From: Gluconacetobacter azotocaptans
GTDB lineage: Bacteria; Pseudomonadota; Alphaproteobacteria; Acetobacterales; Acetobacteraceae
DNA: 64,000 nt
Direction of reading: 5' to 3'
Assembly (NCBI RefSeq): GCF_014174355.1
Contig: NZ_JABEQF010000007.1
Location: 93,500-157,499, forward strand
The position numbers were made by a program, and so were the translations under genes. Positions 11,212-24,288 of the stretch are shown here, in pieces. Positions within the stretch are counted from its first letter, which is position 1. Every line of letters begins with the position of its first letter. Below the pieces are notes generated by a model. The model had not been told where the DNA came from. It made no database searches and worked only from the letters and a program-made list of their open reading frames with translations.

Positions 11212-12642
11212 ATGACCCTTAACCTCTCCATCCCGCAGCAGAATCATTCCGACTTCACGCCGCGGATCACCGTGATCGGCGTCGGTGGGGGCGGCACGAA
11301 TGCGGTCGACAACATGATCCAGTCCCAGTTGCAGGGCGTGGAATTCGTGGTGGCGAACACCGACGCGCAGCAATTGTCCCACAGCAAGGCCGATCGCCGG
11401 ATTCAGCTCGGCCCGCATCTGACGCAGGGCCTGGGCGCCGGGGCGAAGCCTGAAATCGGGCGCGCCGCGGCCGAGGAAGCGGCGGACGAACTCGCCCGGC
11501 ACCTCGACGGCGCGCACATGGTGTTCATCACCGCCGGCATGGGTGGCGGCACGGGCACCGGCGCGGCCCCGGTGATCGCGCGCATGGCGCGCGAACGCGG
11601 CATCCTGACGGTGGGCGTCGTCACCAAGCCCTTCACGTTCGAAGGCGTGCGCCGTTCCAAATCCGCCGACAGCGGCATCGCGGAACTGCAGCAGTATGTC
11701 GATACGCTGATCGTCATCCCCAACCAGAACCTCTTCCGCCTGGCCAACGAGCGCACCAGTTGGAAGGATGCGTTCAAGATGGCCGACAACGTCCTGTACA
11801 TGGGCGTGCGCGGCGTGACCGACCTGATGATGGCGCCGGGCCTGGTCAATCTCGATTTCGCCGACATCCGGACCGTGATGGCCGAAATGGGCAAGGCGAT
11901 GATGGGCACCGGCGAAGCCGAGGGCGAGAACCGAGCCATTTCCGCCGCCGAGGACGCCATTTCCAACCCGCTGCTGGAAGACACCTCGATGGCCGGCGCG
12001 CGCGGCCTGCTGATCAACATCACCGGCGGCGAGGACCTGACGCTGTACGAGGTCGACCAGGCCGCCAACCGCATCCGCGAGGAAGTCGCCGACGACGCCA
12101 ACATCATCTTCGGCTCGGCGATCGACCCCTCGCTGAACGGCAGCATCCGGGTCTCGGTCGTGGCCACCGGCATCGACACCCCGGTGATCCGTACGGCCGA
12201 ACCGATTCACCCCGAGGCCGCACCCGAGGCGGCGCAGGCCGCCCCGGCGGCCCCTGATGCCGCCACGCACCATCCCTCGGCCGAGCCCCCGCAGGCCCCG
12301 CCGCGCCACCAGACGCCGAACTTCGTCAACGCGGCGCCGGTCGGCGCGCCTTCGCCCCATTCGGTGCCGCCCCAGGTGGCGCAGCACGGCGCCCGCCCGT
12401 CGCCGCGTTCGCCCCTGTTTTCCGAGGCCCCGCGTCCCGAAGACACGCAGCCCGCGCCCCAGCGCGGCAACAGCCTGTTCAACATCGTCACCGGCGTACT
12501 GCGCCGGGGCGGCCCCCCGGCGCCGGAGGCCCCGCGCGCCGAGCCCGCCCTGCCGGAGCATGAACCCGCCCCGGCCGTGCGGCAGGCCACGGCCGACGAG
12601 GTCGGGCTGGACATTCCGGCCTTCCTGCGCCGCCAGCCCTGA
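11212..12642 (+). CDS. ftsZ: cell-division GTPase FtsZ
   Basis: FtsZ is the tubulin homologue that forms the Z ring. The 476-residue protein has the nucleotide-binding [13 protein letters not shown] and the tubulin signature GGGTGTG at 111-117, followed by the T7-loop region of the GTPase. A long Pro/Ala-rich linker (about residues 320-455) precedes the conserved C-terminal peptide [11 protein letters not shown], which docks FtsA and other partners. The start has GGGAGA six to eight bases upstream. Only 78 bases separate it from ftsA, and a strong hairpin follows the stop. Confidence 0.98.
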   Translation: MTLNLSIPQQNHSDFTPRITVIGVGGGGTNAVDNMIQSQLQGVEFVVANTDAQQLSHSKADRRIQLGPHLTQGLGAGAKPEIGRAAAEEAADELARHLDGAHMVFITAGMGGGTGTGAAPVIARMARERGILTVGVVTKPFTFEGVRRSKSADSGIAELQQYVDTLIVIPNQNLFRLANERTSWKDAFKMADNVLYMGVRGVTDLMMAPGLVNLDFADIRTVMAEMGKAMMGTGEAEGENRAISAAEDAISNPLLEDTSMAGARGLLINITGGEDLTLYEVDQAANRIREEVADDANIIFGSAIDPSLNGSIRVSVVATGIDTPVIRTAEPIHPEAAPEAAQAAPAAPDAATHHPSAEPPQAPPRHQTPNFVNAAPVGAPSPHSVPPQVAQHGARPSPRSPLFSEAPRPEDTQPAPQRGNSLFNIVTGVLRRGGPPAPEAPRAEPALPEHEPAPAVRQATADEVGLDIPAFLRRQP

Positions 12643-12654
12643 CCCCCGTCTTGC

Positions 12655-12690
12655 ACCCGCAGTGCCCACCTTGGGCATTGCGGGTTTATC
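12655..12690 (+). terminator. rho-independent terminator after ftsZ
   Basis: A 14-base stem (12655-12668 with 12672-12685) closes on a three-base loop, CCT. Thirteen positions are Watson-Crick pairs and one (12662 with 12678) is a G-U pair when transcribed. A T-rich tract follows (TTTATCTCGTTCTTTAT). It lies 13 bases past the ftsZ stop and would end the dcw transcript before lpxC. Confidence 0.85.
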
Positions 12691-12706
12691 TCGTTCTTTA
12701 TCAGTA

Positions 12707-12721
12707 TGTTACGCCGTAACA
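12707..12721. promoter_or_regulatory. 15-bp perfect palindrome upstream of lpxC
   Basis: TGTTACG and CGTAACA flank a single central C, giving an odd-length perfect palindrome in the ftsZ-lpxC gap, just downstream of the ftsZ terminator and 100 bases before the lpxC start. The length and symmetry suit a dimeric repressor or activator site. A second, looser inverted repeat (GTCGTT and AACGAC, 12777-12793) lies closer to lpxC. No regulator is identified. Confidence 0.45.
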
Positions 12722-12821
12722 GACGGCAATAATGATTGACTGGCCGCAGCCCTCCGTTCCCGTTAGAGATCAGACTGTCGTTCCTGTAACGACTAAACAA
12801 TAATCAACGCAGGGGACGCAG

Positions 12822-13835
12822 ATGGACGGTATGCTGGCAACCTCGGTGGCGCTCCCGAACCGTGGCCCGACGCCTCCCGATAGCCCTACGGCCGACATAC
12901 CGGGCCGTGAGGGCGCCAACCGCCCCGTGTCCCGCACGGCGCGCCAGCAGACGCTGCGTCAGTCCATTTCCTGTGTCGGAACCGGGCTGCATACCGGGCG
13001 ACGGATCACCCTGGCCCTGCATCCGGCGCCGGAGCATACCGGCATCGTCTTCCGGCGCACCGACATGGACGGGCGCGGCATTCCCGCCCGCTTCGACCGT
13101 GTCGCCGACACCCGCCTCAGCACCGTCATCGCCGATCCGCACGATCCCGCCCTGCGGGTCGCGACGATCGAACATCTGATGTCCGCCCTGTCGGCGGGCG
13201 GCGTCGACAATGCCTATGTCGATGTCGACGGGCCCGAGGTTCCGGTCTTCGACGGATCGGCCGCCGATTTCGTTTTCCTGCTCGACTGCGCGGGGCATGT
13301 GGAACAGACGGCCCCCCGCACGGTCATCGAGATCCTGCGCCCGGTCCGCGTCGCCGACGGCGACGCCTTCGCCGAACTCCGCCCGGGGCGCGAGGCCGGA
13401 TTGTCGATGACGATGACGATCGATTTTGCCGCCTCGGCGATCGGCGCGCAGACCTTCGCCATGCGCTTCGACCCGCAGGTGTTCCGGCGGGACATCGCAA
13501 ATTGCCGGACCTTCACCCTGCGTCAGGAAATCGAGGCGCTGCACGCCGCCGGCCTGGCGCGCGGCGGGTCGCTGGACAATGCGATCGTGGTGGACGGCGA
13601 TACCGTCCTCAACCCGTGCGGCCTGCGCCGTCCGGACGAATTCGTCCGTCACAAGATGATCGACGCGGTCGGCGACCTGTACCTGGCCGGTGGCGTGCTC
13701 ACCGGCGTGTTCGCGGGCCATAAATCCGGCCATGCCCTGAACAACCGGCTGCTGCGGACATTGTTCGCCGATCGCGGTGCATGGCGCGTCCGCACCCGCC
13801 CCCCCCAGGCGCAGGCCCTGCGTGTGGCCGCATGA
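12822..13835 (+). CDS. lpxC: UDP-3-O-acyl-N-acetylglucosamine deacetylase
   Basis: LpxC is the zinc deacetylase that commits UDP-GlcNAc to lipid A. The 337-residue protein has GTGLHTG, the first zinc ligand in TIEHLMSAL (His118), the second zinc/Asp motif HKMIDAVGD and the C-terminal AGHKSGHALNN. About 40 residues precede the point where most family members begin (RQQTLRQSI). The ATG at 12822 has an AGGGGAC Shine-Dalgarno site nine bases upstream, so I keep it; a GTG at 12927 would give the short form. Confidence 0.95.
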   Translation: MDGMLATSVALPNRGPTPPDSPTADIPGREGANRPVSRTARQQTLRQSISCVGTGLHTGRRITLALHPAPEHTGIVFRRTDMDGRGIPARFDRVADTRLSTVIADPHDPALRVATIEHLMSALSAGGVDNAYVDVDGPEVPVFDGSAADFVFLLDCAGHVEQTAPRTVIEILRPVRVADGDAFAELRPGREAGLSMTMTIDFAASAIGAQTFAMRFDPQVFRRDIANCRTFTLRQEIEALHAAGLARGGSLDNAIVVDGDTVLNPCGLRRPDEFVRHKMIDAVGDLYLAGGVLTGVFAGHKSGHALNNRLLRTLFADRGAWRVRTRPPQAQALRVAA

Positions 13836-13931
13836 CGGGCAAATTCGGCCACGCTGGCAACGAAAACGACGACACGGCCTTCACCCCGGCCCGCCGCATG
13901 ATATAAGGCAGACCGAACTGGAAGAGCCGGC

Positions 13932-14834
13932 ATGTCATTGCGCAGATTTCGATCCCCCTTCGCTGACCGTCCGACGGGCCGCAATGCCGTCCGACTCGCC
14001 TCACTTTCCGTCATGCTGTTGCTTGCGGCCTGCGCCGGCAAGAAGTCGGCGGACGAGATGGTGTCGCACATGGCGTCGGCCGACACGCTCTACAATAACG
14101 GCATCGACGCCCTGCGCAGCCAGCGTTACGCGCTTGCCGCGGCCGAGTTCGAGGTCCTGCAGCAGAATTATCCCTATTCGGGCTACACGGCCAACGCGCA
14201 GCTGATGGAAGGCTATGCCGACTATCTGCAGGATAAATACCCCGATGCCGTGCAGCAGCTGGACCGCTTCCTGGAACTGCATCCCACCAGCCCCGACGCC
14301 GCCTACGCCTTCTACCTGCGCGCCCTGTGCTACTACGAACAGGTGGCCGACGTGCAGCGCGACCAGCAGGGCACCATCGAGGCCATGAACGCGCTGGAAG
14401 AAGTCATCACCCGCTTCCCGCAGTCGCCCTACGCCCGCGATGCGCAGCTCAAGGTCGATCTCTGCCGCGACCATCTGGCCGGCAAGGAAATGCTGGTCGG
14501 CCGCTTCTACCAGCAGCAGCGCAATTACGAGGCCGCGGTCAATCGCTACCAGCGCGTGATCCAGGATTTCCAGACCACCAACCATGTCCCCGAGGCCCTC
14601 GAACGGCTGGTCGAAGTCTATCTGGATCTGGGCCTGACCGAACAGGCGCGCCGCTCGGCGTCGGTGCTGTCCTTCAACTATCCTGGCAGCAAATGGTACC
14701 GCTACAGCTACAACATGCTGCGCAGCGAACATCTGCTGGCGGCCAACATGCCGGCCCCGACCTCGTCGCAGCACGATGGCGGCACACCCGCGCGGCGCGG
14801 CTTCTTCTCGCGCGCGTGGCACGCGGTCTTCTGA
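13932..14834 (+). CDS. bamD: outer-membrane assembly lipoprotein BamD
   Basis: BamD is the lipoprotein subunit of the BAM complex that folds beta-barrel proteins into the outer membrane. A signal peptide ends in a lipobox, LLLAAC, with the acylated cysteine at residue 34. The mature part is a series of TPR-like repeats (LYNNGIDALRSQRYALAAAEFE, QLMEGYADYLQDKYPDAVQQLD, and two further). The total of 300 residues is near the family length. It sits between lpxC and recN, as in other alphaproteobacteria. Confidence 0.93.
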   Translation: MSLRRFRSPFADRPTGRNAVRLASLSVMLLLAACAGKKSADEMVSHMASADTLYNNGIDALRSQRYALAAAEFEVLQQNYPYSGYTANAQLMEGYADYLQDKYPDAVQQLDRFLELHPTSPDAAYAFYLRALCYYEQVADVQRDQQGTIEAMNALEEVITRFPQSPYARDAQLKVDLCRDHLAGKEMLVGRFYQQQRNYEAAVNRYQRVIQDFQTTNHVPEALERLVEVYLDLGLTEQARRSASVLSFNYPGSKWYRYSYNMLRSEHLLAANMPAPTSSQHDGGTPARRGFFSRAWHAVF

Positions 14835-14874
14835 CCCGCGTGCGGCCCCGCCCCCTCTCGCGCGCGCCCTTCCC

Positions 14875-18721
<3,847 letters not shown>

Positions 18722-18884
18722 TAGATCGCACAAGCGCCCGCGCCGACTGGCGGCAGGGGTGAAAGATGCGCTATGCTGTGTGCCGCATGCCTCATTCCGT
18801 CGCCGGGACCGTCCGTCCCCCCCTTCCGCGCCGCCCCGTCCCCTCGCCCGCGACCGGGCGTGGCGGCATTCGGGGGGCACGGTC

Positions 18885-20231
18885 GTGATCCTGCTTGTCG
18901 GGCTGGTCGCCATCGTCCTGCTGATTGCCGTCAGCATCCTGATCTCGCTGTCCGAAATCTCGTTCGCCGCGGCGCGCGATGTGCGGCTGCGCACCCGCGC
19001 CGAGGCCGGCGATACCCGCGCGGTCAATTTCCTGCGCCTGCGCCGCAACAGCGGCCAGGTGATGACCGTCCTGCAAATCTGCCTGAACGCGGTCGGCGTG
19101 CTGGGCGGCGTCATCAGCAGCGAACTGATCACGCCGCCGCTGGGGCAGATCCTGCATTCGTTCGGCCTCGAGGACACGCTGGCCGGGCATGTCGCCTCCA
19201 CCGTCTCGTTCCTGGTGGTGACGGGCCTGTTCGTGCTGTTCGCCGACCTGCTGCCCAAGCGGATCGCGATGAACGCGCCGGACCGCGTGGCCCTGGCCAT
19301 CGGCTGGTTTCCCGCGCTGGCGCTGCGGGTGCTTTATCCGGCCGTCTGGATCTTCTCCAAAATCTCGGACGTCATCCTGCGCGCGCTGAAGATCCCGGCC
19401 TCGTCGGCGGTCGATCCCGTCACGCCCGAGGATCTGCGCGCCATCCTGGCGGCCGGCACGGCATCGGGCATCCTGCTGGAGCAGGAACACCAGATGATCC
19501 AGAACGTGCTGGGCCTGCAGGACCGTTCGGTCACCTCGGCGATGACCCCCCGGGACGAGATCGTGTTCCTCGACGTGCAGGAAAGCGCCGAGATCCAGCG
19601 CGACAAGGTTCGCGTGCGCCCCTATTCGCGCTACCCGCTCTGCGACGGCGGCCTGGACAATGTCATCGGCTCGATCCGGGCCGAGGACGTTCTGGCGGCG
19701 GTGGTCGAGGACGGGCCGGTCAGCGAGCCCGCCGGCACCAGCCTGCCGGCATCGGGCCAGATCTACCGGATGCGCCGCGACGTGCTGTCGCTGCCCGATA
19801 CGCTCAATCTGTGGGACACGCTGGCGCAGTTCGACACCCACGGCGCGGGCTTCGCCCTGATCGTCAACGAGTACGGGCTGGTCGTCGGGCTGATCACGTT
19901 CAAGGACATCATGGGCGCGCTGATGGACGGACTGGCCAACCCGTTCGAGGAACAGGCGATCGTCCGCCGCGACGAAAATTCCTGGCTGATCGACGGCGCC
20001 GCGCCGATCGGCGACGTGACCCGCGAACTGGGCATCGCCGCCCTGGCCGACGGCCATAATTTCGATACCATCGGCGGTTTCGTCATGCATCGCCTGCGCC
20101 GTATGGCCCGCAAGGCCGACCGCGTCGAGGCCGCGCATTTCCTGTTCGAGGTCGTGGACGTCGAAGGATTCCGCATCAACCAGCTTCTGGTCACCCGCCG
20201 CCCCCGCCGCCTGGACATCGATCTGCCGTAA
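18885..20231 (+). CDS. CorC/HlyC-type (CNNM family) membrane transporter-associated protein
   Basis: The product has the layout of CNNM/CorC proteins: three to four N-terminal hydrophobic segments (residues 1-22, about 60-85, 95-115 and 130-150) matching DUF21, two CBS domains (MTPRDEIVFLDV around 220 and the ILIVNEYGLVVGLIT-like stretch near 330), and a C-terminal transporter-associated fold. Related proteins act in Mg2+ or Co2+ handling; some are annotated as hemolysins with weak support. I chose the GTG at 18885 because it sits directly before the first membrane span; the frame is open upstream to 18609. Confidence 0.85.
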   Translation: MILLVGLVAIVLLIAVSILISLSEISFAAARDVRLRTRAEAGDTRAVNFLRLRRNSGQVMTVLQICLNAVGVLGGVISSELITPPLGQILHSFGLEDTLAGHVASTVSFLVVTGLFVLFADLLPKRIAMNAPDRVALAIGWFPALALRVLYPAVWIFSKISDVILRALKIPASSAVDPVTPEDLRAILAAGTASGILLEQEHQMIQNVLGLQDRSVTSAMTPRDEIVFLDVQESAEIQRDKVRVRPYSRYPLCDGGLDNVIGSIRAEDVLAAVVEDGPVSEPAGTSLPASGQIYRMRRDVLSLPDTLNLWDTLAQFDTHGAGFALIVNEYGLVVGLITFKDIMGALMDGLANPFEEQAIVRRDENSWLIDGAAPIGDVTRELGIAALADGHNFDTIGGFVMHRLRRMARKADRVEAAHFLFEVVDVEGFRINQLLVTRRPRRLDIDLP

Positions 20232-20241
20232 GGAGGCCGTC

Positions 20242-20799
20242 GTGGCGGGAAAAGTGACGCCGAGACGGGTGGGGAGCGTATGGGCGACGATCGTGTTGGC
20301 CGCCTCTGTCGCGAACGCGGCCGAACCTGGCGCCGCACAGCTGCCACCCGCCGTAAGTGCCCTGAAGGGCTGCTGGCAAGGTGATGGGGAAGTGATGGGC
20401 AAGCCCGTCACCATCACACTCAGCGCGAAGCCCATCGTGCAGGACGCGATGTTCGTCGTCGATGTTGATAGCAGCGCGAAAGCCGACGCTCATGATCGCT
20501 ACTCCGCCCATCTGATTTTCGGCGGTGGCAAGCCTTCGACAGGAAATGCCGCCGAGCAGATTGTCGGTTTCTGGGCGGACAGTTTCGGGGGAACGTTCAC
20601 GGCCACTGGCAATGGCGTCAGTCACAAAGACGGCTTCGAGATGGTCTATCGATATCCCGAAGATACTTACGTGAACCGGTGGCGCCTGATTGGCGGTCGA
20701 CTGACCTGGGACATTGCCGCGCGGGACGACAAAGGGAAGGAGACACGCTTTGCCGGATATTCCCTTGCCAGGGCAGAGTGTGCGACCGGGCCATCATGA
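20242..20799 (+). CDS. secreted protein of unknown function
   Basis: The 185-residue product has a signal peptide (positive N terminus, then VWATIVLAASVANAA with a likely cut after ANA). The mature part begins with an LKGCWQGDGEVMGKPVTITL stretch and alternates short beta-like segments, resembling small lipocalin-like or DUF1579-like barrels; this is only a fold impression. It starts with GTG at 20242 behind a strong TAAGGAGG site (20229-20236) that overlaps the end of the CorC-like gene, so it may be translated from the same message. Base composition is less GC-rich than upstream genes. Confidence 0.7.
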   Translation: MAGKVTPRRVGSVWATIVLAASVANAAEPGAAQLPPAVSALKGCWQGDGEVMGKPVTITLSAKPIVQDAMFVVDVDSSAKADAHDRYSAHLIFGGGKPSTGNAAEQIVGFWADSFGGTFTATGNGVSHKDGFEMVYRYPEDTYVNRWRLIGGRLTWDIAARDDKGKETRFAGYSLARAECATGPS

Positions 20800-20935
20800 G
20801 TCCATAAGCTGGACAACGAGCAGTCGTCCGGCCACCCCATGGCTGTCTTGCATGCTCCAGAAGAAAACGTTTCTATATCGTAAATATTATCACTTCTAAA
20901 GAACGTCGAGAAATATTGTTGAAAGGGCTGTTGGA

Positions 20936-21751
20936 ATGGAAAGACCCTTTTTTCCAAGGGCCGATCGACCATTGCAGTTTGGCTTCCTCGTCCTTGTCTC
21001 CATTCTGGTGGTACACGCCATTGACTACCTTCTGCACGAATACGCCCACTCATTCATGGCATGGATTTTAGGTTGGAAACGTGACCCGTTCGCACTGAAT
21101 TACGGAACGGCCAGCATCGACAACATTCTTTTCCAGCAGCAGATCGACGAGAACGTGGAGTACGGCCCAATCTTTGCGAGCCATCACGGCTGGCAAGCCG
21201 CCCTCATTGCGGCGGCGGGGCCTTTGTTTGCGAACGGAGGCACAGCCCTCATCTGCCATTCGTTGATTATGAGGGTAGGGACCATAAGGGCCGGTCGCTC
21301 CACGAGCCGCGGAACCGTTACGGCCGCGTCGCTTTGGTGGCTTATATGGATCGACGCCTTCGCGACGTGCAACGTGTGGAGCTACGCCCCGCTGCGCACC
21401 CTGACAACCCATGCGGATATGGCGCTGCTGGCGCAAGGGCTGGGCATATCGGTCTGGCTGCTTTTCCCGCTTGTCACGTCCTATGCGGGCTGGCTCGTCT
21501 ATCGGATGTCCTACCGCGCACTGCCAACTGTACAAGCTAGCCTTTACCCCGATGACCAGCGTCTGACGCTCAGCATGACGGTGCTCGCTGTGAGTCTCGG
21601 ATTCTTCTCCGTCAGTGGGCTCGGCGGCAATTACGGCGTCTGGTCGGCTTTGATGGATATGGCCAGCCTGTTCCTGCTGCTGCCGGCACTGCTGGCCGGG
21701 CAAGGGCACTCCGCCGAAATCTCGATGCAGGCGGGCCGGCGCCGCCTGTGA
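20936..21751 (+). CDS. M50-like membrane protein with HExxH motif
   Basis: A 271-residue polytopic protein with hydrophobic spans near 14-33, 82-100, 122-140, 158-178, 201-220 and 230-250. A zinc-type motif, HEYAH (residues 34-38), lies at the end of the first span, as in site-2 protease-like proteins. A later N-x-x-S-Y-x-P-L-R-T run followed by an aspartate (THADM) may supply the third ligand, as in distant M50 relatives. The classical NPDG motif is absent, so protease activity is unproven. The upstream 140 bases are AT-rich, and the gene looks less GC-biased than its surroundings. Confidence 0.65.
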   Translation: MERPFFPRADRPLQFGFLVLVSILVVHAIDYLLHEYAHSFMAWILGWKRDPFALNYGTASIDNILFQQQIDENVEYGPIFASHHGWQAALIAAAGPLFANGGTALICHSLIMRVGTIRAGRSTSRGTVTAASLWWLIWIDAFATCNVWSYAPLRTLTTHADMALLAQGLGISVWLLFPLVTSYAGWLVYRMSYRALPTVQASLYPDDQRLTLSMTVLAVSLGFFSVSGLGGNYGVWSALMDMASLFLLLPALLAGQGHSAEISMQAGRRRL

Positions 21752-21775
21752 CGGCACAGAAAAATAGCGCACTGT

Positions 21776-22294
21776 CTACCTGAATCGGCAGGGCCGATCA
21801 GTCGTGGGCGTCTCATCCGTCTGAACGACGATCAACTCCACCGGTCCATCACCGACATTTCCGGCATCGTGCCCGATGTGACCCTGCTGGTCTTTCCGGC
21901 TCAGTTGATCTTCCCCCAGGGACACGTCTCCCGGCCCCATGACGACCTTGTGGCCGTCCATGGCCGTGACATACCACGTGCCCCTGAGCGGAATGATCCA
22001 CTGTACCTTCGGGTCGGGATGCCATGCGCCATTCCAGTGCGCCGGCTGCACGGTAAAGACCACCTGCCCATGGTCGTTCTTCAGCCTGTCCTGCCATTGG
22101 GGACCGGCAGGTTTCGACATGGTCTTGAGATCGAAGTCGCGAACTGGGCATTTCGTCATGTGGCTGATGCCGGCATGGTCCGTCCAGTTATGCCAGTACC
22201 ACATCGTCGGGCGGGGCGGAGGGGTATCGGCGCGAGCGCCCCCACTCGTCCCGACACAGGAAACGAGCCCGGCAAAAACGGCAAAACGTATCAC
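21776..22294 (-). CDS. secreted cupin-domain protein
   Basis: About 172 residues: a signal peptide (MIRFAVFAGLVSCVGTSGGARA) followed by a single cupin-like beta-barrel with GTWYVTAMDGHKVVMGPGDVSLGEDQ. Substrate unknown; relatives are often annotated as secreted cupins. I chose the GTG at 22294 because it overlaps the TGA of the upstream VOC gene (GTGA), which implies coupling, and because it gives a clean signal peptide; a longer frame to 22393 exists but would overlap the VOC gene. Confidence 0.7.
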   Translation of the reverse strand: MIRFAVFAGLVSCVGTSGGARADTPPPRPTMWYWHNWTDHAGISHMTKCPVRDFDLKTMSKPAGPQWQDRLKNDHGQVVFTVQPAHWNGAWHPDPKVQWIIPLRGTWYVTAMDGHKVVMGPGDVSLGEDQLSRKDQQGHIGHDAGNVGDGPVELIVVQTDETPTTDRPCRFR

Positions 22295-22857
22295 CCTGCG
22301 TGCCGTGGCGGCGGCTGATAGCGTTTCTCCGGCGACACCGCATCGAAACGTGCGCGACTGGGCGTGGCCAGCAGTTCGACGATCATTCCCCATGGCGTCT
22401 GTCCATAACAGAAGAAATTTCCCGGACCTTCCTCAAGGGAAGGCTGCTTCTGCGGTTCGGTCAACAACGTGCCGCCTGCCTCGGTGAAACGCCTGCACCC
22501 GGCCTCGATGTCATCGACGTACACGGCAAAATGCTGAACACCGAAATCGCATGGACGCACGGCGGACCGCTGATCCGGTCCGTGCATTTCAAAGAGTTCG
22601 ATGCAAGGCCCGTTACCCAGGGCCACCATGCACATTTCACGCACGACAGTCCCCGCAGCAAGGCCGAGAATCTTTTCCGTCTCCGGCCCTTTCTGCGGAT
22701 GATCGGGCGTGACGTTGCGGTAAAGCGGCACCGCGCCGAAGGCCCGCTCAAGAAACCGGAGGGCATCATCAATGTCAGGAACCGTCACGCCGACATGATC
22801 TATACCGCGTGGCAGACCGGAACGATCGTCTGGGTCTTCCATCATCATCTCTCCCAC
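22291..22857 (-). CDS. VOC-family (glyoxalase/dioxygenase-like) protein
   Basis: A 188-residue protein with the vicinal-oxygen-chelate pattern: GIDHVGVTVPDIDDALRFLE at residues 18-37 with a first His ligand, a CIELFEM strand, FGVQHFAVYVDDIEAGCRRF with the next His, and a final GMIVELL Glu strand. These are the usual metal positions, so the fold is probably intact. The substrate is not predictable. It reads into the secreted cupin gene with a four-base overlap. Confidence 0.75.
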   Translation of the reverse strand: MGEMMMEDPDDRSGLPRGIDHVGVTVPDIDDALRFLERAFGAVPLYRNVTPDHPQKGPETEKILGLAAGTVVREMCMVALGNGPCIELFEMHGPDQRSAVRPCDFGVQHFAVYVDDIEAGCRRFTEAGGTLLTEPQKQPSLEEGPGNFFCYGQTPWGMIVELLATPSRARFDAVSPEKRYQPPPRHAG

Positions 22858-22965
22858 TCCATGCCCAGAAACAACGAGCCGGATGAATGGTGGTTCCGAT
22901 CATGGAATCCTGCGGATACTGCGAGGGCTTTTCGAATCCGTCATTCGGCCGTCGGTATCCCGGCG

Positions 22966-23418
22966 TCAATACTCCGATTTCTCTCCCTTGAGCGGCACCG
23001 ACGTCGGCGTGCCTTTCGTGCCGGAATAGGTCAGGATCACGACGGTCTGTTCGTCGCCCGAGACGCCGCGATGGGGGTCGTTCACGCTCTCGGTGAAGGC
23101 CTCGCCGGTATGGAACGTCTGTTGCTTGCCCGTCGCGCGATCCTGAATCGTCAACTGGCCTGCCAGAACATAGCCCGCGTTCGGAGAGGGGTGAACATGC
23201 CATGGCAGCGCCGTATGCGGCGGGATGGTCAGGCGCAGGACCGTCAGTTGCGGGGGTGTGGTCGGATAATGCTGATAGGCGACGCCGTTCCAGGAATGGT
23301 CGCTCTTGACCAGAATGTCGGCATGCCCCGAGGCCGTCTGTGACTCCGGTCCGGCAGCATGGGCCAGAATGGGGGTGCTCAGCAGAACAGTCGCAGCCAG
23401 GGCGGGCAGAAAGCGCAT
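22966..23418 (-). CDS. secreted cupin-domain protein
   Basis: A 150-residue product with a clear signal peptide (MRFLPALAATVLLSTPILAHA) and a cupin core: the histidine-containing LPWHVHPSPNAGYVLAG and the second motif FTESVNDPHRGV. The two motifs have the His pair and trailing His typical of metal-binding cupins. It lies 108 bases upstream of the VOC-cupin pair in the same orientation, so three periplasmic or small-molecule-binding barrels may form one unit. Function unknown. Confidence 0.75.
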   Translation of the reverse strand: MRFLPALAATVLLSTPILAHAAGPESQTASGHADILVKSDHSWNGVAYQHYPTTPPQLTVLRLTIPPHTALPWHVHPSPNAGYVLAGQLTIQDRATGKQQTFHTGEAFTESVNDPHRGVSGDEQTVVILTYSGTKGTPTSVPLKGEKSEY

Positions 23419-23658
23419 GAAATGTCTCCGCTACAGGATTGGTGCGTCCATGTGGACAGGATCAGGACTCCCGTCGTTGACGCACGAGGCCGGCGAACGG
23501 TTTCTTATGGCAGCCATGCGCGTTGCTGATTGTTCGATGACAGTCTCTGGAAATTACTGCTGCGGCATGGAAAAATTCTTAATATCTTCGATGCTCCGCT
23601 TTCCCGTCACCGCATTTTCATCGGCATTCTTGAATCTGCAAACGGCATAACCGTCTTT

Positions 23659-24288
23659 TCAAACCACTCCCAGGTCCGGAATACCGGGCATGGTGACGAA
23701 GCCCGGCAGCGCCAGCATTCGGCGCATCCAGCGCCGCAGGGCGGGGAAGGCCTCGTGCCCGACCTCCCAGTCGCGGCTGAGGGCGAAGGCCGGGAACAGG
23801 GCGACATCCGCCACCGTCGGGCCGTCGCCCACGAACCACGGGCTGCCGTCCAGCCAGCGCAGGGCCAGATGATCCTCCATGATCCGCAGCGCGGCCGCCC
23901 CCTGACGGCGCAATCCATCGCGGTCGCCCGGCTCGCCGAACAGGAAGATGCGGCGTGCCCGTGTCGCCGCCGCCAGTGGCCCGCCCGCGAATTCCAGCCA
24001 GTGCGCGACCTCGGCAAAACCGCCCGGATCGCGCGGCAGCCATGTCTGCGTTCCATGCGCCAGCGCCAGCAGCGCCGCCCCTGCCCCGCAGACCTCCACC
24101 CCGGCGATCCGCAGCACGGGCAGCACGCCCGCCGGGCTGATAGCGCGGAAGGCCGGGCTGTCCTGCGCACCGCCCGGCACCACGTTCACCGCGACCATTC
24201 GGGCCTGACGCCCCAGCAGCGACAGGAACAGGCGGACGCGATAGCAATTTTCGTCCAGCACGTCGTCATGAAGCACAAGGTCGGTCAT
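23659..24288 (-). CDS. glutathione S-transferase-like protein (possible NdmE-type subunit)
   Basis: A 209-residue GST-fold protein: a thioredoxin-like N-terminal domain (LVLHDDVLDENCYRVRLFL, ISPAGVLPVLRIAGVEVCG) and an alpha-helical C-terminal domain with WFVGDGPTVADVALFP. It follows the Rieske protein with a four-base overlap, so the two are translationally coupled. In the P. putida CBB5 methylxanthine demethylase, a GST-like subunit (NdmE) scaffolds split oxygenase parts; coupling to a Rieske protein here suggests a similar structural role. An ordinary glutathione transferase is the alternative. Confidence 0.75.
   Translation of the reverse strand: MTDLVLHDDVLDENCYRVRLFLSLLGRQARMVAVNVVPGGAQDSPAFRAISPAGVLPVLRIAGVEVCGAGAALLALAHGTQTWLPRDPGGFAEVAHWLEFAGGPLAAATRARRIFLFGEPGDRDGLRRQGAAALRIMEDHLALRWLDGSPWFVGDGPTVADVALFPAFALSRDWEVGHEAFPALRRWMRRMLALPGFVTMPGIPDLGVV

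Noticed and set aside
23419..23658. Short frames in the gap between the cupin and GST-like genes
   Set aside because: No start signal or family features; the long + strand frame that begins there is the shadow of the GST-like and Rieske genes.
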